Under the pieces are notes generated by a model that saw only the letters and a list, made by a program, of their open reading frames with translations, ran no database searches and was not told the origin of the DNA. The position numbers and the translations under genes are program-made. A DNA stretch of 64,000 bases from Novipirellula caenicola. GTDB lineage: Bacteria; Planctomycetota; Planctomycetia; Pirellulales; Pirellulaceae. Positions 16,947 through 26,566 of this stretch are shown in pieces. Every line of letters starts with the position of its first letter. Within the stretch, counting starts at the first letter, position 1. Where the stretch lies: assembly GCF_039545035.1 (NCBI RefSeq), contig NZ_BAABRO010000002.1:957649-1021648 (forward strand), in the 5' to 3' direction.

Positions 16947-18812
16947 TCAGCTTGCCGCAGCCGATTCGGATGTCGACGACGCAGGGCCGGCAATCGGAGC
17001 TTCGAGGACGCCGCGACAGCGTTGCCACATCAACACGCCCTCTAATACCATCCAGGCTTGCAGCCCGAGAATCCCAAATCCAAACAGCGTGAGCGTCCAT
17101 TTTTCCTGCGGGATCCAGTTGTAGACCAGGTCATACGTCATTCCCCATGCAGGCATGACCAACATAATGACCATCGGAATCGCAACAAACGCAAACGGCT
17201 TGGAGCGTCGCGCAAGGTAGAAAACGGCGACCATCAGCGCCAATCCGGCCAACAGTTGATTGGTCGCTCCGAACAGCGGCCACAGCACCATCCCGCCGGT
17301 TCCTGGTTTGTCGCCCACCCCGAGCGCGATGACGGCGGCGACCGCAACCGCGATTCCTGTCGCGATGAATTTGTTGGTCATCGGTTTGACATGCACGCTT
17401 TCACCAAGTTCTTGTAAGACATAACGCTGCAATCGGGTCGCGGTATCGAGCGTGGTCGCCGCAAAGCTGGCCACCAGCACTGCCATGATCGCAACGGCCA
17501 TTTTCAATGGCAGTCCGATCGTCGCCAAAAAATTCGCGCCGCCATCGATAAACGCTGCCAATTTCTGAGGCAGCTTATGGTCAGCCCAACCGCCCGGGGT
17601 GCCATCGGCTTTGGTCGCTCGGTAATACATTTTCCAAGCCGCGTTGCCGGTCACGACGGTGCCGTCGGCAGCCAACACGTTGGCGTATTCGCCGATTCCG
17701 TTGACCTCGGTTCGTTCAACACGTCCCATCCCGACTCCGGCACAACACGCCAAAATCACCAGCACCGCCAAGGCTCCTTCGAGCAACATCGCGCCATAAC
17801 CGACCGCCTGCGCATCGGTTTCGCAATTGATTTGTTTGCTGGTCGTTCCGCTGCTGACCAAGCAATGAAACCCGCTGCATGCACCACACGCGATCGTGAT
17901 GAACAAGAAGGGAAGGATCGGCGGCGCGTCGGCGGGAACATTCTCGGCCTTGGCAATCGCCGGGGCCGACGCCATCAGGTCGGCGCTGCCCGATACCGAG
18001 GCGACTCCTAATCCGATGACCAAAAGTGCCAATGCCACATACAGTTGGTGGCTATTGATGTAATCGCGAGGTTGCAGCAGCAACCAAACCGGCAACACTG
18101 ACGCGGCAAACGCGTAGACCAGCAAAATCAAGGTCCAAACGACCACAGGAGTAAAGAATCCGGTGCTGTTCTCGGGCAGCGATATCGGCATGTAGTACGC
18201 ACCGAAGTAAACGGCACCGTACAAGACCACCAATCCAAACACGCTGGGGCCAAGCAGCCCGCCTCCTTTTTTGTAAACCCAAATTCCGATTCCGACAGCG
18301 ACCGGCATCGCGATCCAAACGCTCAAAACCGATTCGGGATAGATCGCAAAGATAATGGCGATCACCAAGCCAAAGACCGCCAAGACGACCGACAATGCGA
18401 GTGCCAACACGGCCAAAAACAGCACCTTCGCTCGCGGTGTGATCAATCGACCTGCGACTTCACCGATGGTTTGACCTTTGTTGCGAAGCGAAATCACGAG
18501 CGCTGCCATGTCGTGAACGCCACCGATCAAGATCGATCCTAACACGACCCACAACAACGCCGGCAACCATCCCCAAAACACGGCCAAGGCCGGGCCGACG
18601 ATTGGGCCGGTGCCGGCAATACTGGTGAAATGGTGTCCGAAAATCACCGAACGACGCGTCGGGACAAAGTCGACATCGTCGCGAAGCTCGTGACTCGGTA
18701 CGACCGCTTCGGGGCTTAATTGAAACAAACGCCGCGCTAACCAGCGGCCGTAGGTGTTGTAAGCGACGACGAAACCGATCATCGACGCCAAGGCCACAAT
18801 CAAAGTGCTCAT
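16947..18812 (-). CDS. cstA: Carbon starvation protein A / peptide or pyruvate transporter
   Basis: A 621-residue integral membrane protein with roughly 16 hydrophobic segments. CstA features are clear: 'YNTYGRWLARRLFQL' at the N-terminus, 'HHFTSIAGTGPIVGPALAVFWGW', 'GGVHDMAALVISLRNKGQTIGE', 'ACGACSGFHCLVSSGTTSKQ' and 'VASFAATTLDTATRLQRY' (each read in parts). In Escherichia coli the family takes up peptides or pyruvate when carbon is scarce. No BtsS/BtsR-type two-component system is adjacent. It is divergent from trxB across a 260-base region containing an inverted repeat (18937-18973) and a TATAAT box. Confidence 0.93.
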   Translation of the reverse strand: MSTLIVALASMIGFVVAYNTYGRWLARRLFQLSPEAVVPSHELRDDVDFVPTRRSVIFGHHFTSIAGTGPIVGPALAVFWGWLPALLWVVLGSILIGGVHDMAALVISLRNKGQTIGEVAGRLITPRAKVLFLAVLALALSVVLAVFGLVIAIIFAIYPESVLSVWIAMPVAVGIGIWVYKKGGGLLGPSVFGLVVLYGAVYFGAYYMPISLPENSTGFFTPVVVWTLILLVYAFAASVLPVWLLLQPRDYINSHQLYVALALLVIGLGVASVSGSADLMASAPAIAKAENVPADAPPILPFLFITIACGACSGFHCLVSSGTTSKQINCETDAQAVGYGAMLLEGALAVLVILACCAGVGMGRVERTEVNGIGEYANVLAADGTVVTGNAAWKMYYRATKADGTPGGWADHKLPQKLAAFIDGGANFLATIGLPLKMAVAIMAVLVASFAATTLDTATRLQRYVLQELGESVHVKPMTNKFIATGIAVAVAAVIALGVGDKPGTGGMVLWPLFGATNQLLAGLALMVAVFYLARRSKPFAFVAIPMVIMLVMPAWGMTYDLVYNWIPQEKWTLTLFGFGILGLQAWMVLEGVLMWQRCRGVLEAPIAGPASSTSESAAAS

Positions 18813-18936
18813 GGAAAATAACGATCAAAACAAAGGTTGGGGGGAGCGAAAACGCTTGAAAATGAAGCGTCGTCGATGGCATGGTTTGCAAGCGAGGGGA
18901 CTGACGACGCTCGGTGGGATCTGTAAAACACAATCG

Positions 18937-18973
18937 CACGAATGACGGTGTTTCGTGTTCACCATCATTCGTG
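18937..18973. promoter_or_regulatory. 14-bp inverted repeat in the cstA/trxB divergent region, candidate operator
   Basis: CACGAATGACGGTG (18937-18950) and CACCATCATTCGTG (18960-18973) form an inverted repeat with one mismatch and a 9-base centre. It lies about 35 bases before the TATAAT box at 19007. A DNA-bound dimer or a leader hairpin for the cstA side are both possible. Confidence 0.45.
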
Positions 18974-19006
18974 TATACCGCCCGTAGTATAGGACGATTT
19001 TCACCC

Positions 19007-19012
19007 TATAAT
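19007..19012 (+). promoter_or_regulatory. Candidate -10 box of the trxB promoter
   Basis: A perfect TATAAT hexamer 61 bases before the GTG start of trxB. No good -35 hexamer is present at 16-18 bases upstream, so an activator or an extended element would be needed if this is the promoter. Confidence 0.4.
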
Positions 19013-19072
19013 ACCGTGGTCAACTCTCAAAATCTTTCCTTTAATGCAACCAAATCCGGGAGCCGCACAAGC

Positions 19073-20143
19073 GTGAGCGACAAAATAGAGAAGACAATCA
19101 TCATTGGAAGTGGGCCTGCGGGATGGTCCGCAGCAATTTATGCAGCTCGCGCGAACTTGAATCCGGTCGTCTATGAAGGCACCGTGCGTCCGGAAATGAT
19201 TCCGTTGGGGCAGTTGGCGTTTACCACCGAAGTCGAAAATTACGCTGGTTTCCCCGCCGGAAACATCCGCGCGTTCGTCGAATCCGCGGTCGACAAGGAC
19301 CGTCACTGGAATTTGCCCATGCCGCCCGCCGGGCACGAAAAAGATGGCCAGCCGCATTACGCCGTCCAAGGCGTCGAATTGATGGAGCTGATGAAGCAGC
19401 AAGCCCTCAACTTCGGCACCCGCGTGGTCAGCGACGACATCGAAAGCGTTGACTTTTCCGGCGACGTTCACGTGCTGAAACCAGCCAGTGGTGAACCGGT
19501 CAAGACAAAAACGGTGATCATCGCCACCGGCGCTCGAGCCAATTATCTCGGCTTGGATACCGAAGAAGCGTACAAGAACAAAGGGGTCAGCGCATGTGCG
19601 GTCTGTGACGGTGCGTTGCCGATCTATCGCTCCAAACCGCTGGCGGTCGTCGGCGGAGGTGACTCGGCGGTCGAAGAAGCGACTTATCTTGCGAATCTGA
19701 AGGACGCTGCGACGATCTACATGATCGTTCGTCGTGACGAGATGCGAGCATCGAAAGTGATGCAGAACCGCGCGCTGAACCATCCGAAGATCGAAATGAA
19801 GTGGAATAGTGTGGTCGATGAAGTTTACGGCGACGAGAAAATCGTCACCGGAATCAAGCTGAAAAGCACCATCGATGGCTCGATTAGCGATTTGCCGGTC
19901 GGCGGTATGTTCGTCGCGATCGGACACACGCCGAACACCAAGTTTCTCGGTGGTGCGGTCGAGACCAACAGCAGCGGTTATATTCGTTGGACAAAATCTT
20001 TCCGCACGAACACCACCGTGAAGGGAGTTTTTGCTGCAGGCGACGTCGCGGACGATTATTATCGACAAGCGATCACGTCGGCAGGAACCGGCTGTATGGC
20101 CGCGTTGGATGCCGAACGCTACCTCGCGGAACTTGATGCGTAA
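19073..20143 (+). CDS. trxB: Thioredoxin reductase (NADPH)
   Basis: A 356-residue FAD enzyme. GTG 19073 is chosen: it follows a GGGAG ribosome site at 19058-19062 and begins 11 residues before the FAD loop GSGPAG (12-17); the in-frame upstream part back to 18914 is not protein-like. The redox pair C175-A-V-C178-D is exact, the NADPH loop is '[12 protein letters not shown]', and the C-terminal FAD motif is '[31 protein letters not shown]' (in parts). It reduces thioredoxin in the cytoplasm. Compared with the usual length of about 320 residues it has extra residues in the first FAD half ('[17 protein letters not shown]'), placing the Cys pair about 40 residues later than in Escherichia coli. 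Confidence 0.93.
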   Translation: MSDKIEKTIIIGSGPAGWSAAIYAARANLNPVVYEGTVRPEMIPLGQLAFTTEVENYAGFPAGNIRAFVESAVDKDRHWNLPMPPAGHEKDGQPHYAVQGVELMELMKQQALNFGTRVVSDDIESVDFSGDVHVLKPASGEPVKTKTVIIATGARANYLGLDTEEAYKNKGVSACAVCDGALPIYRSKPLAVVGGGDSAVEEATYLANLKDAATIYMIVRRDEMRASKVMQNRALNHPKIEMKWNSVVDEVYGDEKIVTGIKLKSTIDGSISDLPVGGMFVAIGHTPNTKFLGGAVETNSSGYIRWTKSFRTNTTVKGVFAAGDVADDYYRQAITSAGTGCMAALDAERYLAELDA

Positions 20144-20203
20144 GCGAACATCACATCGCCGCGACTGGCAGGATCTTCGGGTGCTGCCGCGGCGTGAATA
20201 ACT

Positions 20204-20284
20204 GTGGCTACCGTCGCCAGGCGGTAGAAATGGGTTTCGACGGAAATACGTCGAAACACTCCGCGCTCTGGCGAGCGTAGCTAC
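20204..20284. repeat. GTAGC-family two-tier inverted repeat (copy 3)
   Basis: Outer arms GTGGCTACCGTCGCCAG (20204-20220) and CTGGCGAGCGTAGCTAC (20268-20284) are imperfect inverted repeats; the inner hairpin GTTTCGACG (20234-20242) / CGTCGAAAC (20249-20257) is perfect with a 6-base loop. It lies between trxB and the transporter gene and shares architecture and end bases with 11795-11860. Confidence 0.65.
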
Positions 20285-20377
20285 TTCGATATCTCCGTTT
20301 GCCGGACGTCCGCGTCCCCTACCGACCTAATCTTCTCTTTCATCCCCACACCCACCTCTCCCCTAGAAAGTCTTGCC

Positions 20378-22129
20378 ATGTCAGCAGCCGAAACCGATCA
20401 AACAACGCTTGGGAACGAAAAAGTTCAGGCCGACCGCGAGTTGCTTCGGCAGGCACAAGCCGACGGCAAGGTCTTGGGGGCCTACATTCGCTTGTCGGGT
20501 CCCGGTTGGTTGCAAAGCGCGATCACGTTGGGCGGCGGTTCGTTGGCTGGATCGCTGTTTCTCGGTGTGTTGGGCGGCTACAGCATGTTGTGGTTGCAAT
20601 TGGTCGCGATTGTCTTGGGTGTCGTGATGTTGTCGGCGATCAGCTACGTCACCCTAAGCACCGGTCGTCGTCCCTTTGAAGCGATCAACAGCGAAATCAA
20701 TCCGGCACTTGGCTGGGGATGGATCGTGGCAACGATCATGGCCAACATGATTTTTTGTATGCCTCAGTTCAGTCTTTGTTACGACGCGCTGGACAAGAAC
20801 CTAGCGACGTTGGGCGGTGGCGATGGATTGGGCAGCGGTTCGGTGACCAAATGGGGAGTCACGCTCGCATTGTTCTTGGCAGCCGGATTTGTTGTCTTGT
20901 TGAACACACGGCGAGGCAAGGCGGCGAAGGTGTTTGATTTGTTCCTCAAAGCGTTGATCGGCATGGTCGTGATCTGCTTTGTCGGCGTTGCCGTGTTGCT
21001 GTTCGGTAGCGGCGAACTCGATTTCGGCACGATTTTGGCCGGTTTTATTCCTGATCTTGGCCAATTCATGCACCCGGCGGGTGACCTGCAAGGGCTGGTC
21101 GAAGGATTGTCGCCTGAGGGTGAAGCGTTTTGGACTCATAAATTGATGGGCACGCAGCGGAGCGTGATGATCTCGGCGATTGCCACCGCGGTGGGCATCA
21201 ACATGACGTTCCTGTTGCCCTATTCGATGTTGGCTCGCGGTTGGGACAAACCCTTTCGCGGACTCGCACGCTTTGACTTGTCGACCGGCATGGCGATCCC
21301 CTTTGTGCTGGTGACCAGCTGTGTCGTGATCGCCGCAGCGGCATCCTTCCATAACAAAATTGATCCGCAGTTGGCATCGAGCAACCTTGCCGAAATGGAG
21401 CAATCACCCACCTTTGACGCGGTCAAGTCGAGCTTGCTTGCTCGCGTCGATGCGGAACTTGGTGACGCCGCAGCGACAACCGACGAGGCAACCAAGTTGG
21501 AAATGGTGGCGAAGCTGCCTGAAGAAGAAAAACGAATCGCATCCGCGTTGATCAAACGAGACGCGTTCCAGTTGTCCCGAACTTTGGCGCCACTATTGGG
21601 CGATGGCAAGGCAAAGCTTGTTTTCGGACTCGGCGTGTTTGGAATGGGATTCTCGACGATCATCATTTTGATGTTGATCAATGGTTATGCGTTCCAAGAG
21701 TTGTGCGGTCGTCCCGGCAGCAGCGGCGTGTTCGTCACGGGGGTGTTGGTTGCCGGGATCTCGGGCGCCAGTTGGGTGTGGTTGTGGACCGACGATCAGA
21801 CACGATTTTGGCTCGCGATTTTCGCTAGCACGTTTGCGGTGATGTTGTTGCCGATCGCCTACATCACGTTCTTTTTGATGATGAACAGCCGGCGAATCCT
21901 GGGTGATGACAAACCGACCGGTGGCCGGATGGTGGCCTGGAACGTGATGATGATTTTGGCGGTCGCCGGTGCCGTGGCCGCCGCTGGGACGGCGATGTAC
22001 GACAAGGCGATGGATAAACAGAATCCGATCTCGTTCTATGTCGTGATTGGGATCCTGATCGTCTACTCGGCAGCGGTGGTGATCGGATTTGCCTTCCGAA
22101 AACCGTCGAAAACCGCCGCGGAACAATAA
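20378..22129 (+). CDS. Nramp-related (LeuT-fold) transporter lacking canonical metal motifs
   Basis: A 583-residue membrane protein with about 11-12 hydrophobic helices. The N-terminal GPGW (41-44) and overall helix pattern resemble Nramp divalent-metal transporters, but the helix-1 DPGN motif is replaced by L-G-G-G-S (51-55) and the helix-6 MPH-N-x-x-x-H-S motif by L280-P-Y-S283 within 'MTFLLPYSMLARGW'. A charged soluble loop of about 75 residues (about 320-400, 'ATTDEATKLEMVAKLPEEEKR') separates helices in the second half. Substrate is therefore uncertain; manganese or iron uptake should not be assumed. The ATG follows a purine-poor leader; it stands alone between trxB and asnS. Confidence 0.75.
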   Translation: MSAAETDQTTLGNEKVQADRELLRQAQADGKVLGAYIRLSGPGWLQSAITLGGGSLAGSLFLGVLGGYSMLWLQLVAIVLGVVMLSAISYVTLSTGRRPFEAINSEINPALGWGWIVATIMANMIFCMPQFSLCYDALDKNLATLGGGDGLGSGSVTKWGVTLALFLAAGFVVLLNTRRGKAAKVFDLFLKALIGMVVICFVGVAVLLFGSGELDFGTILAGFIPDLGQFMHPAGDLQGLVEGLSPEGEAFWTHKLMGTQRSVMISAIATAVGINMTFLLPYSMLARGWDKPFRGLARFDLSTGMAIPFVLVTSCVVIAAAASFHNKIDPQLASSNLAEMEQSPTFDAVKSSLLARVDAELGDAAATTDEATKLEMVAKLPEEEKRIASALIKRDAFQLSRTLAPLLGDGKAKLVFGLGVFGMGFSTIIILMLINGYAFQELCGRPGSSGVFVTGVLVAGISGASWVWLWTDDQTRFWLAIFASTFAVMLLPIAYITFFLMMNSRRILGDDKPTGGRMVAWNVMMILAVAGAVAAAGTAMYDKAMDKQNPISFYVVIGILIVYSAAVVIGFAFRKPSKTAAEQ

Positions 22130-22176
22130 AGTAACTTGCGAACGTGGCGTTACAGCTAACAATGAGGGTCGGGGGC

Positions 22177-22230
22177 GTGGACGAGGTAACGAGTCCATGG
22201 AAAAAAACGGGGACTCGTTGCCTCGTCCAC
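22177..22230. repeat. 20-bp inverted repeat upstream of asnS
   Basis: The arms at 22177-22196 and 22211-22230 pair at 19 of 20 positions around a 14-base loop. It ends 73 bases before the asnS ATG. No T-box sequence is present, and there is no U-run that would make it a terminator for the preceding transporter gene. Confidence 0.75.
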
Positions 22231-22303
22231 TACCTGAAATGCTTGAATCGGACGCCGCTTATCGCTCCCCCTTTGTATACGCTTCAAATCAAAAGGATTG
22301 ACG

Positions 22304-23701
22304 ATGCCAGACAATTGGATTCGTGTCGCTGAGGCTCGCAAAGCCGAGTCGGCGGGCCGTGACTGCGAAGTTCGCGGCTGGGTTCGCACGCGTCGCGACA
22401 GCAAAGGGGGATTCAGTTTTATCGAAGTCAACGACGGCAGCTGCCTTGGCAATATCCAAGTCGTGGCACCCGGAGAACTGGATAACTACGCCGACGAAGT
22501 TCAAAAATTGACAGCCGGCTGCAGCGTCGTGGTCGCCGGGAAATTGGTCGAATCGCCAGCCAAGGGGCAAGCGACCGAGCTGCAGGCGACTTCGGTACGT
22601 GTGCTGGGCTGGGCCGACCCCGAGACCTACCCGCTGCAAAAGAAGCGGCATTCGTTCGAGAAGCTGCGTGAGTGGGCGCACTTGCGAACTCGCACCAACA
22701 CGCTCAGCGCGGTGATGCGAACGCGAGATCAGATCAGCCAATCGATTCATAACTTCTTTCACGAAAACGGATTCTTCTATACTCACACGCCGATCATCAC
22801 GGCGAGTGATTGCGAAGGCGCCGGCGAGATGTTTCGTGTCACAACACTCGATTTGGACATGCTCGCTAAATCGGGCGGTCCGGTGAAATTTGAGTACGAC
22901 TTTTTTGAAAAACCAGCCTATTTGACGGTTAGCGGGCAACTCAATGGCGAAACCTACGCCACCGCTCTCGGACGGATCTACACGTTCGGGCCGACGTTCC
23001 GCGCCGAAAATAGTAACACCAGCCGGCATCTTGCCGAGTTTTGGATGGTTGAACCCGAAGCGGCCTTTTTTGACTTGGCCGACGACATGCGGTTGGCCGA
23101 AGATTTCTTGAAGCGAATCTTTGCCGACTGCTTGAATCATTGCGACGAAGACATGCAGTTCTTCGACCAGCGAATTCAGCCAGGCGTGATCGACCAAATT
23201 CGTTCGGTCGTCGAACGGCCGTTTGCCCATATGACCTATACCGAAGCGATCAAGATCCTCGAAACGTGTGACGCAAAGTTCGATTATCCGATTTCGTGGG
23301 GCACTGATCTGCAAGCCGAGCACGAACGCTATCTGACCGAAGTGCATGTCAAAGGTCCCGTCATCCTGACCGATTACCCATCATCCATCAAACCGTTTTA
23401 CATGCGGGTCAGTGATGATGGAAAAACGGTCGCCGCGATGGATGTGCTTGTTCCGGGCGTGGGCGAAATCATCGGCGGCAGCCAACGCGAAGAACGGCTC
23501 GACGTGCTGACGTCGCGAATGACCGAAGCGGGGCTGAACGAAGAAGATTACTGGTGGTACATCGATTTGCGCCGCTTTGGCACCGTGCCGCACGCGGGCT
23601 TTGGATTGGGGCTTGAACGAGCGGTCCAGTACGTCACCGGGATGTCCAATATTCGTGACGTGATTCCGTTCCCCCGCACCCCCGGCAACGCCGACTTTTA
23701 A
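22304..23701 (+). CDS. asnS: Asparaginyl-tRNA synthetase
   Basis: A 465-residue class IIb synthetase. ATG 22304 is preceded by AAAGGA at about 22291-22296; TTG 22298 is in frame but less likely. The N-terminal OB-fold anticodon-binding domain spans about residues 15-105 ('[19 protein letters not shown]', in parts). Motif 2 is '[21 protein letters not shown]' and motif 3 '[16 protein letters not shown]' followed by '[15 protein letters not shown]', which is diagnostic for AsnRS rather than AspRS. It charges tRNA-Asn directly. Its TAA overlaps the gluQ ATG by one base (TAATG), so the two are translationally coupled. Confidence 0.97.
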   Translation: MPDNWIRVAEARKAESAGRDCEVRGWVRTRRDSKGGFSFIEVNDGSCLGNIQVVAPGELDNYADEVQKLTAGCSVVVAGKLVESPAKGQATELQATSVRVLGWADPETYPLQKKRHSFEKLREWAHLRTRTNTLSAVMRTRDQISQSIHNFFHENGFFYTHTPIITASDCEGAGEMFRVTTLDLDMLAKSGGPVKFEYDFFEKPAYLTVSGQLNGETYATALGRIYTFGPTFRAENSNTSRHLAEFWMVEPEAAFFDLADDMRLAEDFLKRIFADCLNHCDEDMQFFDQRIQPGVIDQIRSVVERPFAHMTYTEAIKILETCDAKFDYPISWGTDLQAEHERYLTEVHVKGPVILTDYPSSIKPFYMRVSDDGKTVAAMDVLVPGVGEIIGGSQREERLDVLTSRMTEAGLNEEDYWWYIDLRRFGTVPHAGFGLGLERAVQYVTGMSNIRDVIPFPRTPGNADF

Positions 23702-24657
23702 TGAGCACCGGCCGATTGGCACCGTCCCCGACCGGAGCTCAGCACTTAGGAAATGCTCGTACCTATTTGCTCGCCTACTGGTCCGCTCGCAGCACCGGCA
23801 AAAAGTTAATCTTGCGAATCGAGGACATCGATTCACCGCGTGTTAAGTCTTGGGCGATTCAGCAAGCGATCGACGACCTGCGGTGGCTTGGGATCGATTG
23901 GGACGAAGGGCCCGATGTCGGCGGTCCACATTCGCCGTACATCCAAACCGAGCGGCAATCGCTGTACGCCGAGGCACTCGAGCGACTGATCGCCGCGAAT
24001 CGCGTCTTTCCATGCAATTGTTCGCGGCAAGACATTGCCGATGCAGGCTCGGCACCTCATTTCGAGCACGAAGGAAACATTTATCCTGGCACCTGTGCGA
24101 GTTGGCAGAACGGTGACCCGCTGCCCGAGGCGGGCACGTTTTCCTGGCGATTCCGCGTCAAAGATCATCCAATTGAAATCGACGATCTGGTACTCGGAAA
24201 CCAGAACTGCAATCCTGCGGCACATCTCGGTGCGTTCCCGATCACGCAAAAAAATGGCAGCTACTCCTATCATTTGGCCTGTGTCGTCGACGACGCTGCG
24301 ATGGGAGTGAGCGAAGTGGTGCGCGGCGACGACTTGCTGCCCAGTGCATTCCGGCACATTGAACTTGCTGACGCACTCGAACTTCCTCGGTCACACTACG
24401 CCCACGTTCCCTTGATCAAAGGCCCCGACGGTCGCCGCTTGGCCAAACGCCACGGTGATACGCGGCTGAGTTTGTATCGTGAACAAGGCGTCGCCCCGGA
24501 AACCATCGTCGGCTGGGCCGCATTTACCGCCGGCTTAACCGATACGGCGACTCCGCGGAGTGCCGACGAGGTGGTCCCGCTGTTTGCGTGGTCAAAACTC
24601 AATCGCAACGCGATCGTCGTCCACGAACAGGAAACCACTGGTTGGATCCGCGATTAA
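23701..24657 (+). CDS. gluQ: Glutamyl-queuosine tRNA(Asp) synthetase
   Basis: A 318-residue GluRS paralogue without an anticodon-binding domain. It attaches glutamate to queuosine in the anticodon of tRNA-Asp. HIGH-type motif 'APSPTGAQHLGNART' (residues 7-21); zinc ligands C105, C107, Y128 and C132 match the C-x-C...Y-x3-C pattern of Escherichia coli GluQRS; the KMSKS loop is the variant 'RRLAKRHGDTRL'. Length agrees with the family (about 300). The start overlaps the asnS stop by one base. A full GluRS is excluded by size. Pairing with asnS, another synthetase that must discriminate Asp/Asn-type tRNAs, is unusual compared with the dksA-gluQ arrangement of proteobacteria. Confidence 0.94.
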   Translation: MSTGRLAPSPTGAQHLGNARTYLLAYWSARSTGKKLILRIEDIDSPRVKSWAIQQAIDDLRWLGIDWDEGPDVGGPHSPYIQTERQSLYAEALERLIAANRVFPCNCSRQDIADAGSAPHFEHEGNIYPGTCASWQNGDPLPEAGTFSWRFRVKDHPIEIDDLVLGNQNCNPAAHLGAFPITQKNGSYSYHLACVVDDAAMGVSEVVRGDDLLPSAFRHIELADALELPRSHYAHVPLIKGPDGRRLAKRHGDTRLSLYREQGVAPETIVGWAAFTAGLTDTATPRSADEVVPLFAWSKLNRNAIVVHEQETTGWIRD

Positions 24658-24736
24658 ACTGGAACACCGAACTGGTTGGCAAACATCAGCCGACGTTGCC
24701 AATGAAATTCTTTTCAGCCAGCGTTTCCCAAGCGAG

Positions 24737-26041
24737 CTAGCGTTCGCGGCACGCTGATTCACAGGGAGTTTCTTCCGCGTCACAAGCGGATGCGGTTGAG
24801 CAGGCATCGGTCTGAGGCAGCACCAATTCGACTCGCCGTGCGGAGCAATGGTCGCCTGCCAGCTCGGCGACCACCGAACGAACCTGCTCGAAACCGGTTC
24901 GCAGTAGGAAGGTGGGGGCACGACCGTAGCTTTTCATTCCGACAACATAGAAATTAGGTTCGGGGTGTTTCAATTCCTCCGCTCCGTGTGGCGGCACCGA
25001 CCCGCAACTATGGTGGTTTGGGTTGATCAAGTTCCCCAGCCGTTTTGCCGCTTCGGTCGCAAGATCAAATTCAAGTCGCAGCTCTCGCAGCATTTCTAAA
25101 TTGGGACGTGACCCGGCGGAAACGATGATTTCGTCGACCACCACGCGTGATGCACCCTCGACGTCGATGACCTCGATCCCACCGTCGCAGTGCGGCTTCA
25201 GTGCACTGATCGACAACCCCGGCATCAGCGTCACGGCACCCGATGTTACCGCGGATTGGACACGGGTTCCCAGTGCACCACGTTCCGCGATTTCGTCCGC
25301 ACAACCTTTTCCCCATAGTGTTGAGGTGTCTGTTCGCCGGATGCCCCACGTGACGGCGGTCGTTTGGTCCTCGTTCCTGAGCTCCGCCAAACTCATTACA
25401 CTTCCGAATGCAGAATGCCCCGAGCCAACTACGAGGACTCGTTTTCCGCTGTACTGCTGCCGCTGTTGTCCCAAAATATCGGGAATGCCGTAACGAATGT
25501 GCGAACGGAGTTGTTGTTCTCCATCTGCCATGACACCTCCAGCACCAAGCGGATTGGGGTTTGTCCAGGTTCCCGAAGCATCGATGACCGCGCGAGCTTT
25601 GAAACGTCGTGGACCATCGGCTGTCTCGGTGACAATCAGAAACGGCGCGTCGTTGCGGTTGCCGTCTTTCATGCGATCATGGCCGTCACGCGAAACGGAA
25701 ACCACTTTGTGATGAAGTTTGATTTGGCTCGCGATCGCAGGGTGAGCCGCCAACGGATCGAGAAATTTTTCAACGAGTTCTTTTGCATAGGGAACCGCGT
25801 CTCCGCAAGGTTCGGTCCAGGCTACGTTGGCCTCAAGTAGCCGCTTGCCGGCCGGGTCGAGCAACATCGACCATGGTGTAAACAATCGGACATGCCGCCA
25901 TTGCCAGATGTTGGCGGCGATTCGGGAACCCGCCTCCAAAATAATAGGAGTTAATCCTCGTTCGACCAAATTCGCTGCAGCAGCAAGTCCGATCGGGCCT
26001 GCACCGATAACGGCGATGGGCAACTTGCTTGGTTCTGTCAT
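24737..26041 (-). CDS. FAD/NAD(P)-binding flavoprotein (flavin-monooxygenase-like)
   Basis: A 434-residue cytoplasmic flavoprotein from ATG 26041 (in-frame sequence back to 26299 is not conserved-looking). FAD-binding GAGPIG at residues 13-18, a second nucleotide-binding loop 'VVGSGHSAFGS' in the middle, and 'DASGTW' and 'SAGSRPNLE' in positions typical of FMO / thioredoxin-reductase-like oxidoreductases. It has no CxxC redox pair after the first domain, so it is not a canonical disulfide reductase. The C-terminal 20 residues contain four Cys (C-x5-C-x6-C-x3-C), a possible metal-binding tail. Substrate unknown. It is convergent with gluQ and has no operon partner. Confidence 0.82.
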   Translation of the reverse strand: MTEPSKLPIAVIGAGPIGLAAAANLVERGLTPIILEAGSRIAANIWQWRHVRLFTPWSMLLDPAGKRLLEANVAWTEPCGDAVPYAKELVEKFLDPLAAHPAIASQIKLHHKVVSVSRDGHDRMKDGNRNDAPFLIVTETADGPRRFKARAVIDASGTWTNPNPLGAGGVMADGEQQLRSHIRYGIPDILGQQRQQYSGKRVLVVGSGHSAFGSVMSLAELRNEDQTTAVTWGIRRTDTSTLWGKGCADEIAERGALGTRVQSAVTSGAVTLMPGLSISALKPHCDGGIEVIDVEGASRVVVDEIIVSAGSRPNLEMLRELRLEFDLATEAAKRLGNLINPNHHSCGSVPPHGAEELKHPEPNFYVVGMKSYGRAPTFLLRTGFEQVRSVVAELAGDHCSARRVELVLPQTDACSTASACDAEETPCESACRER

Positions 26042-26566
26042 TTGTCTTCCTTGGACGGCTCTTCGTTGTTTGCAAAATAAAATCGCAGGTGATAGCAAGC
26101 AGCTGATCACATCCCCTGAGTTCGTGAACGGATAGTGGGCCAGTGCAACCGGGCACTGCACTTTGCCAAAGCGGGCTAGTCTAACGCGAGACGCCCCACC
26201 TTGAAAACGCGGCGGACCTTTGGGGGGACCGTGTGCACTGAAATGGCTGTGAGCGATTCGCCAACCATCGACGAACCAACATGCGATTGTCGACCACACC
26301 GGCTGACCGGCCGATCGTTTGCTGGATCAGCCGCCCGCGGCAACGCGTGACAGCGGGGCGTGCGCGGACAGGATTAAGATAAAGAGTATGATTAAGATTA
26401 GGAGCTGGCCCTACTTTTTTTGTTTCCTCGGCAAACTAGACACAGTCGTGGCGACGGCGTGTAGCCTCAGGCGACAGCTTCAGGAAAATTTGTTTGATGC
26501 CCAGTCAACGAATACCGTTCCTCCCCCGTTTTTCTTTCCGGCCTTTTGCAAAATCAATTGTGTTTT
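26042..26566. other. Intergenic region between the flavoprotein and the unknown 372-residue gene
   Basis: About 525 bases between divergent genes. I see no convincing gene, repeat or RNA. A 105-residue open frame at 26319-26636 has no start context, no family resemblance and overlaps the next gene. Base composition becomes visibly more AT-rich from about 26370 onward. Confidence 0.5.

Noticed and set aside
19001..20068. 355-residue open frame on the minus strand
   Set aside because: It lies fully antisense to trxB, has no family motif, and reflects the codon structure of the opposite strand.
22130..22303. T-box or riboswitch leader for asnS
   Set aside because: Only a long hairpin is present; no T-box sequence or recognisable aptamer core.
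22289..23347. 352-residue open frame on the minus strand
   Set aside because: Antisense to asnS, whose motifs 2 and 3 are unambiguous.
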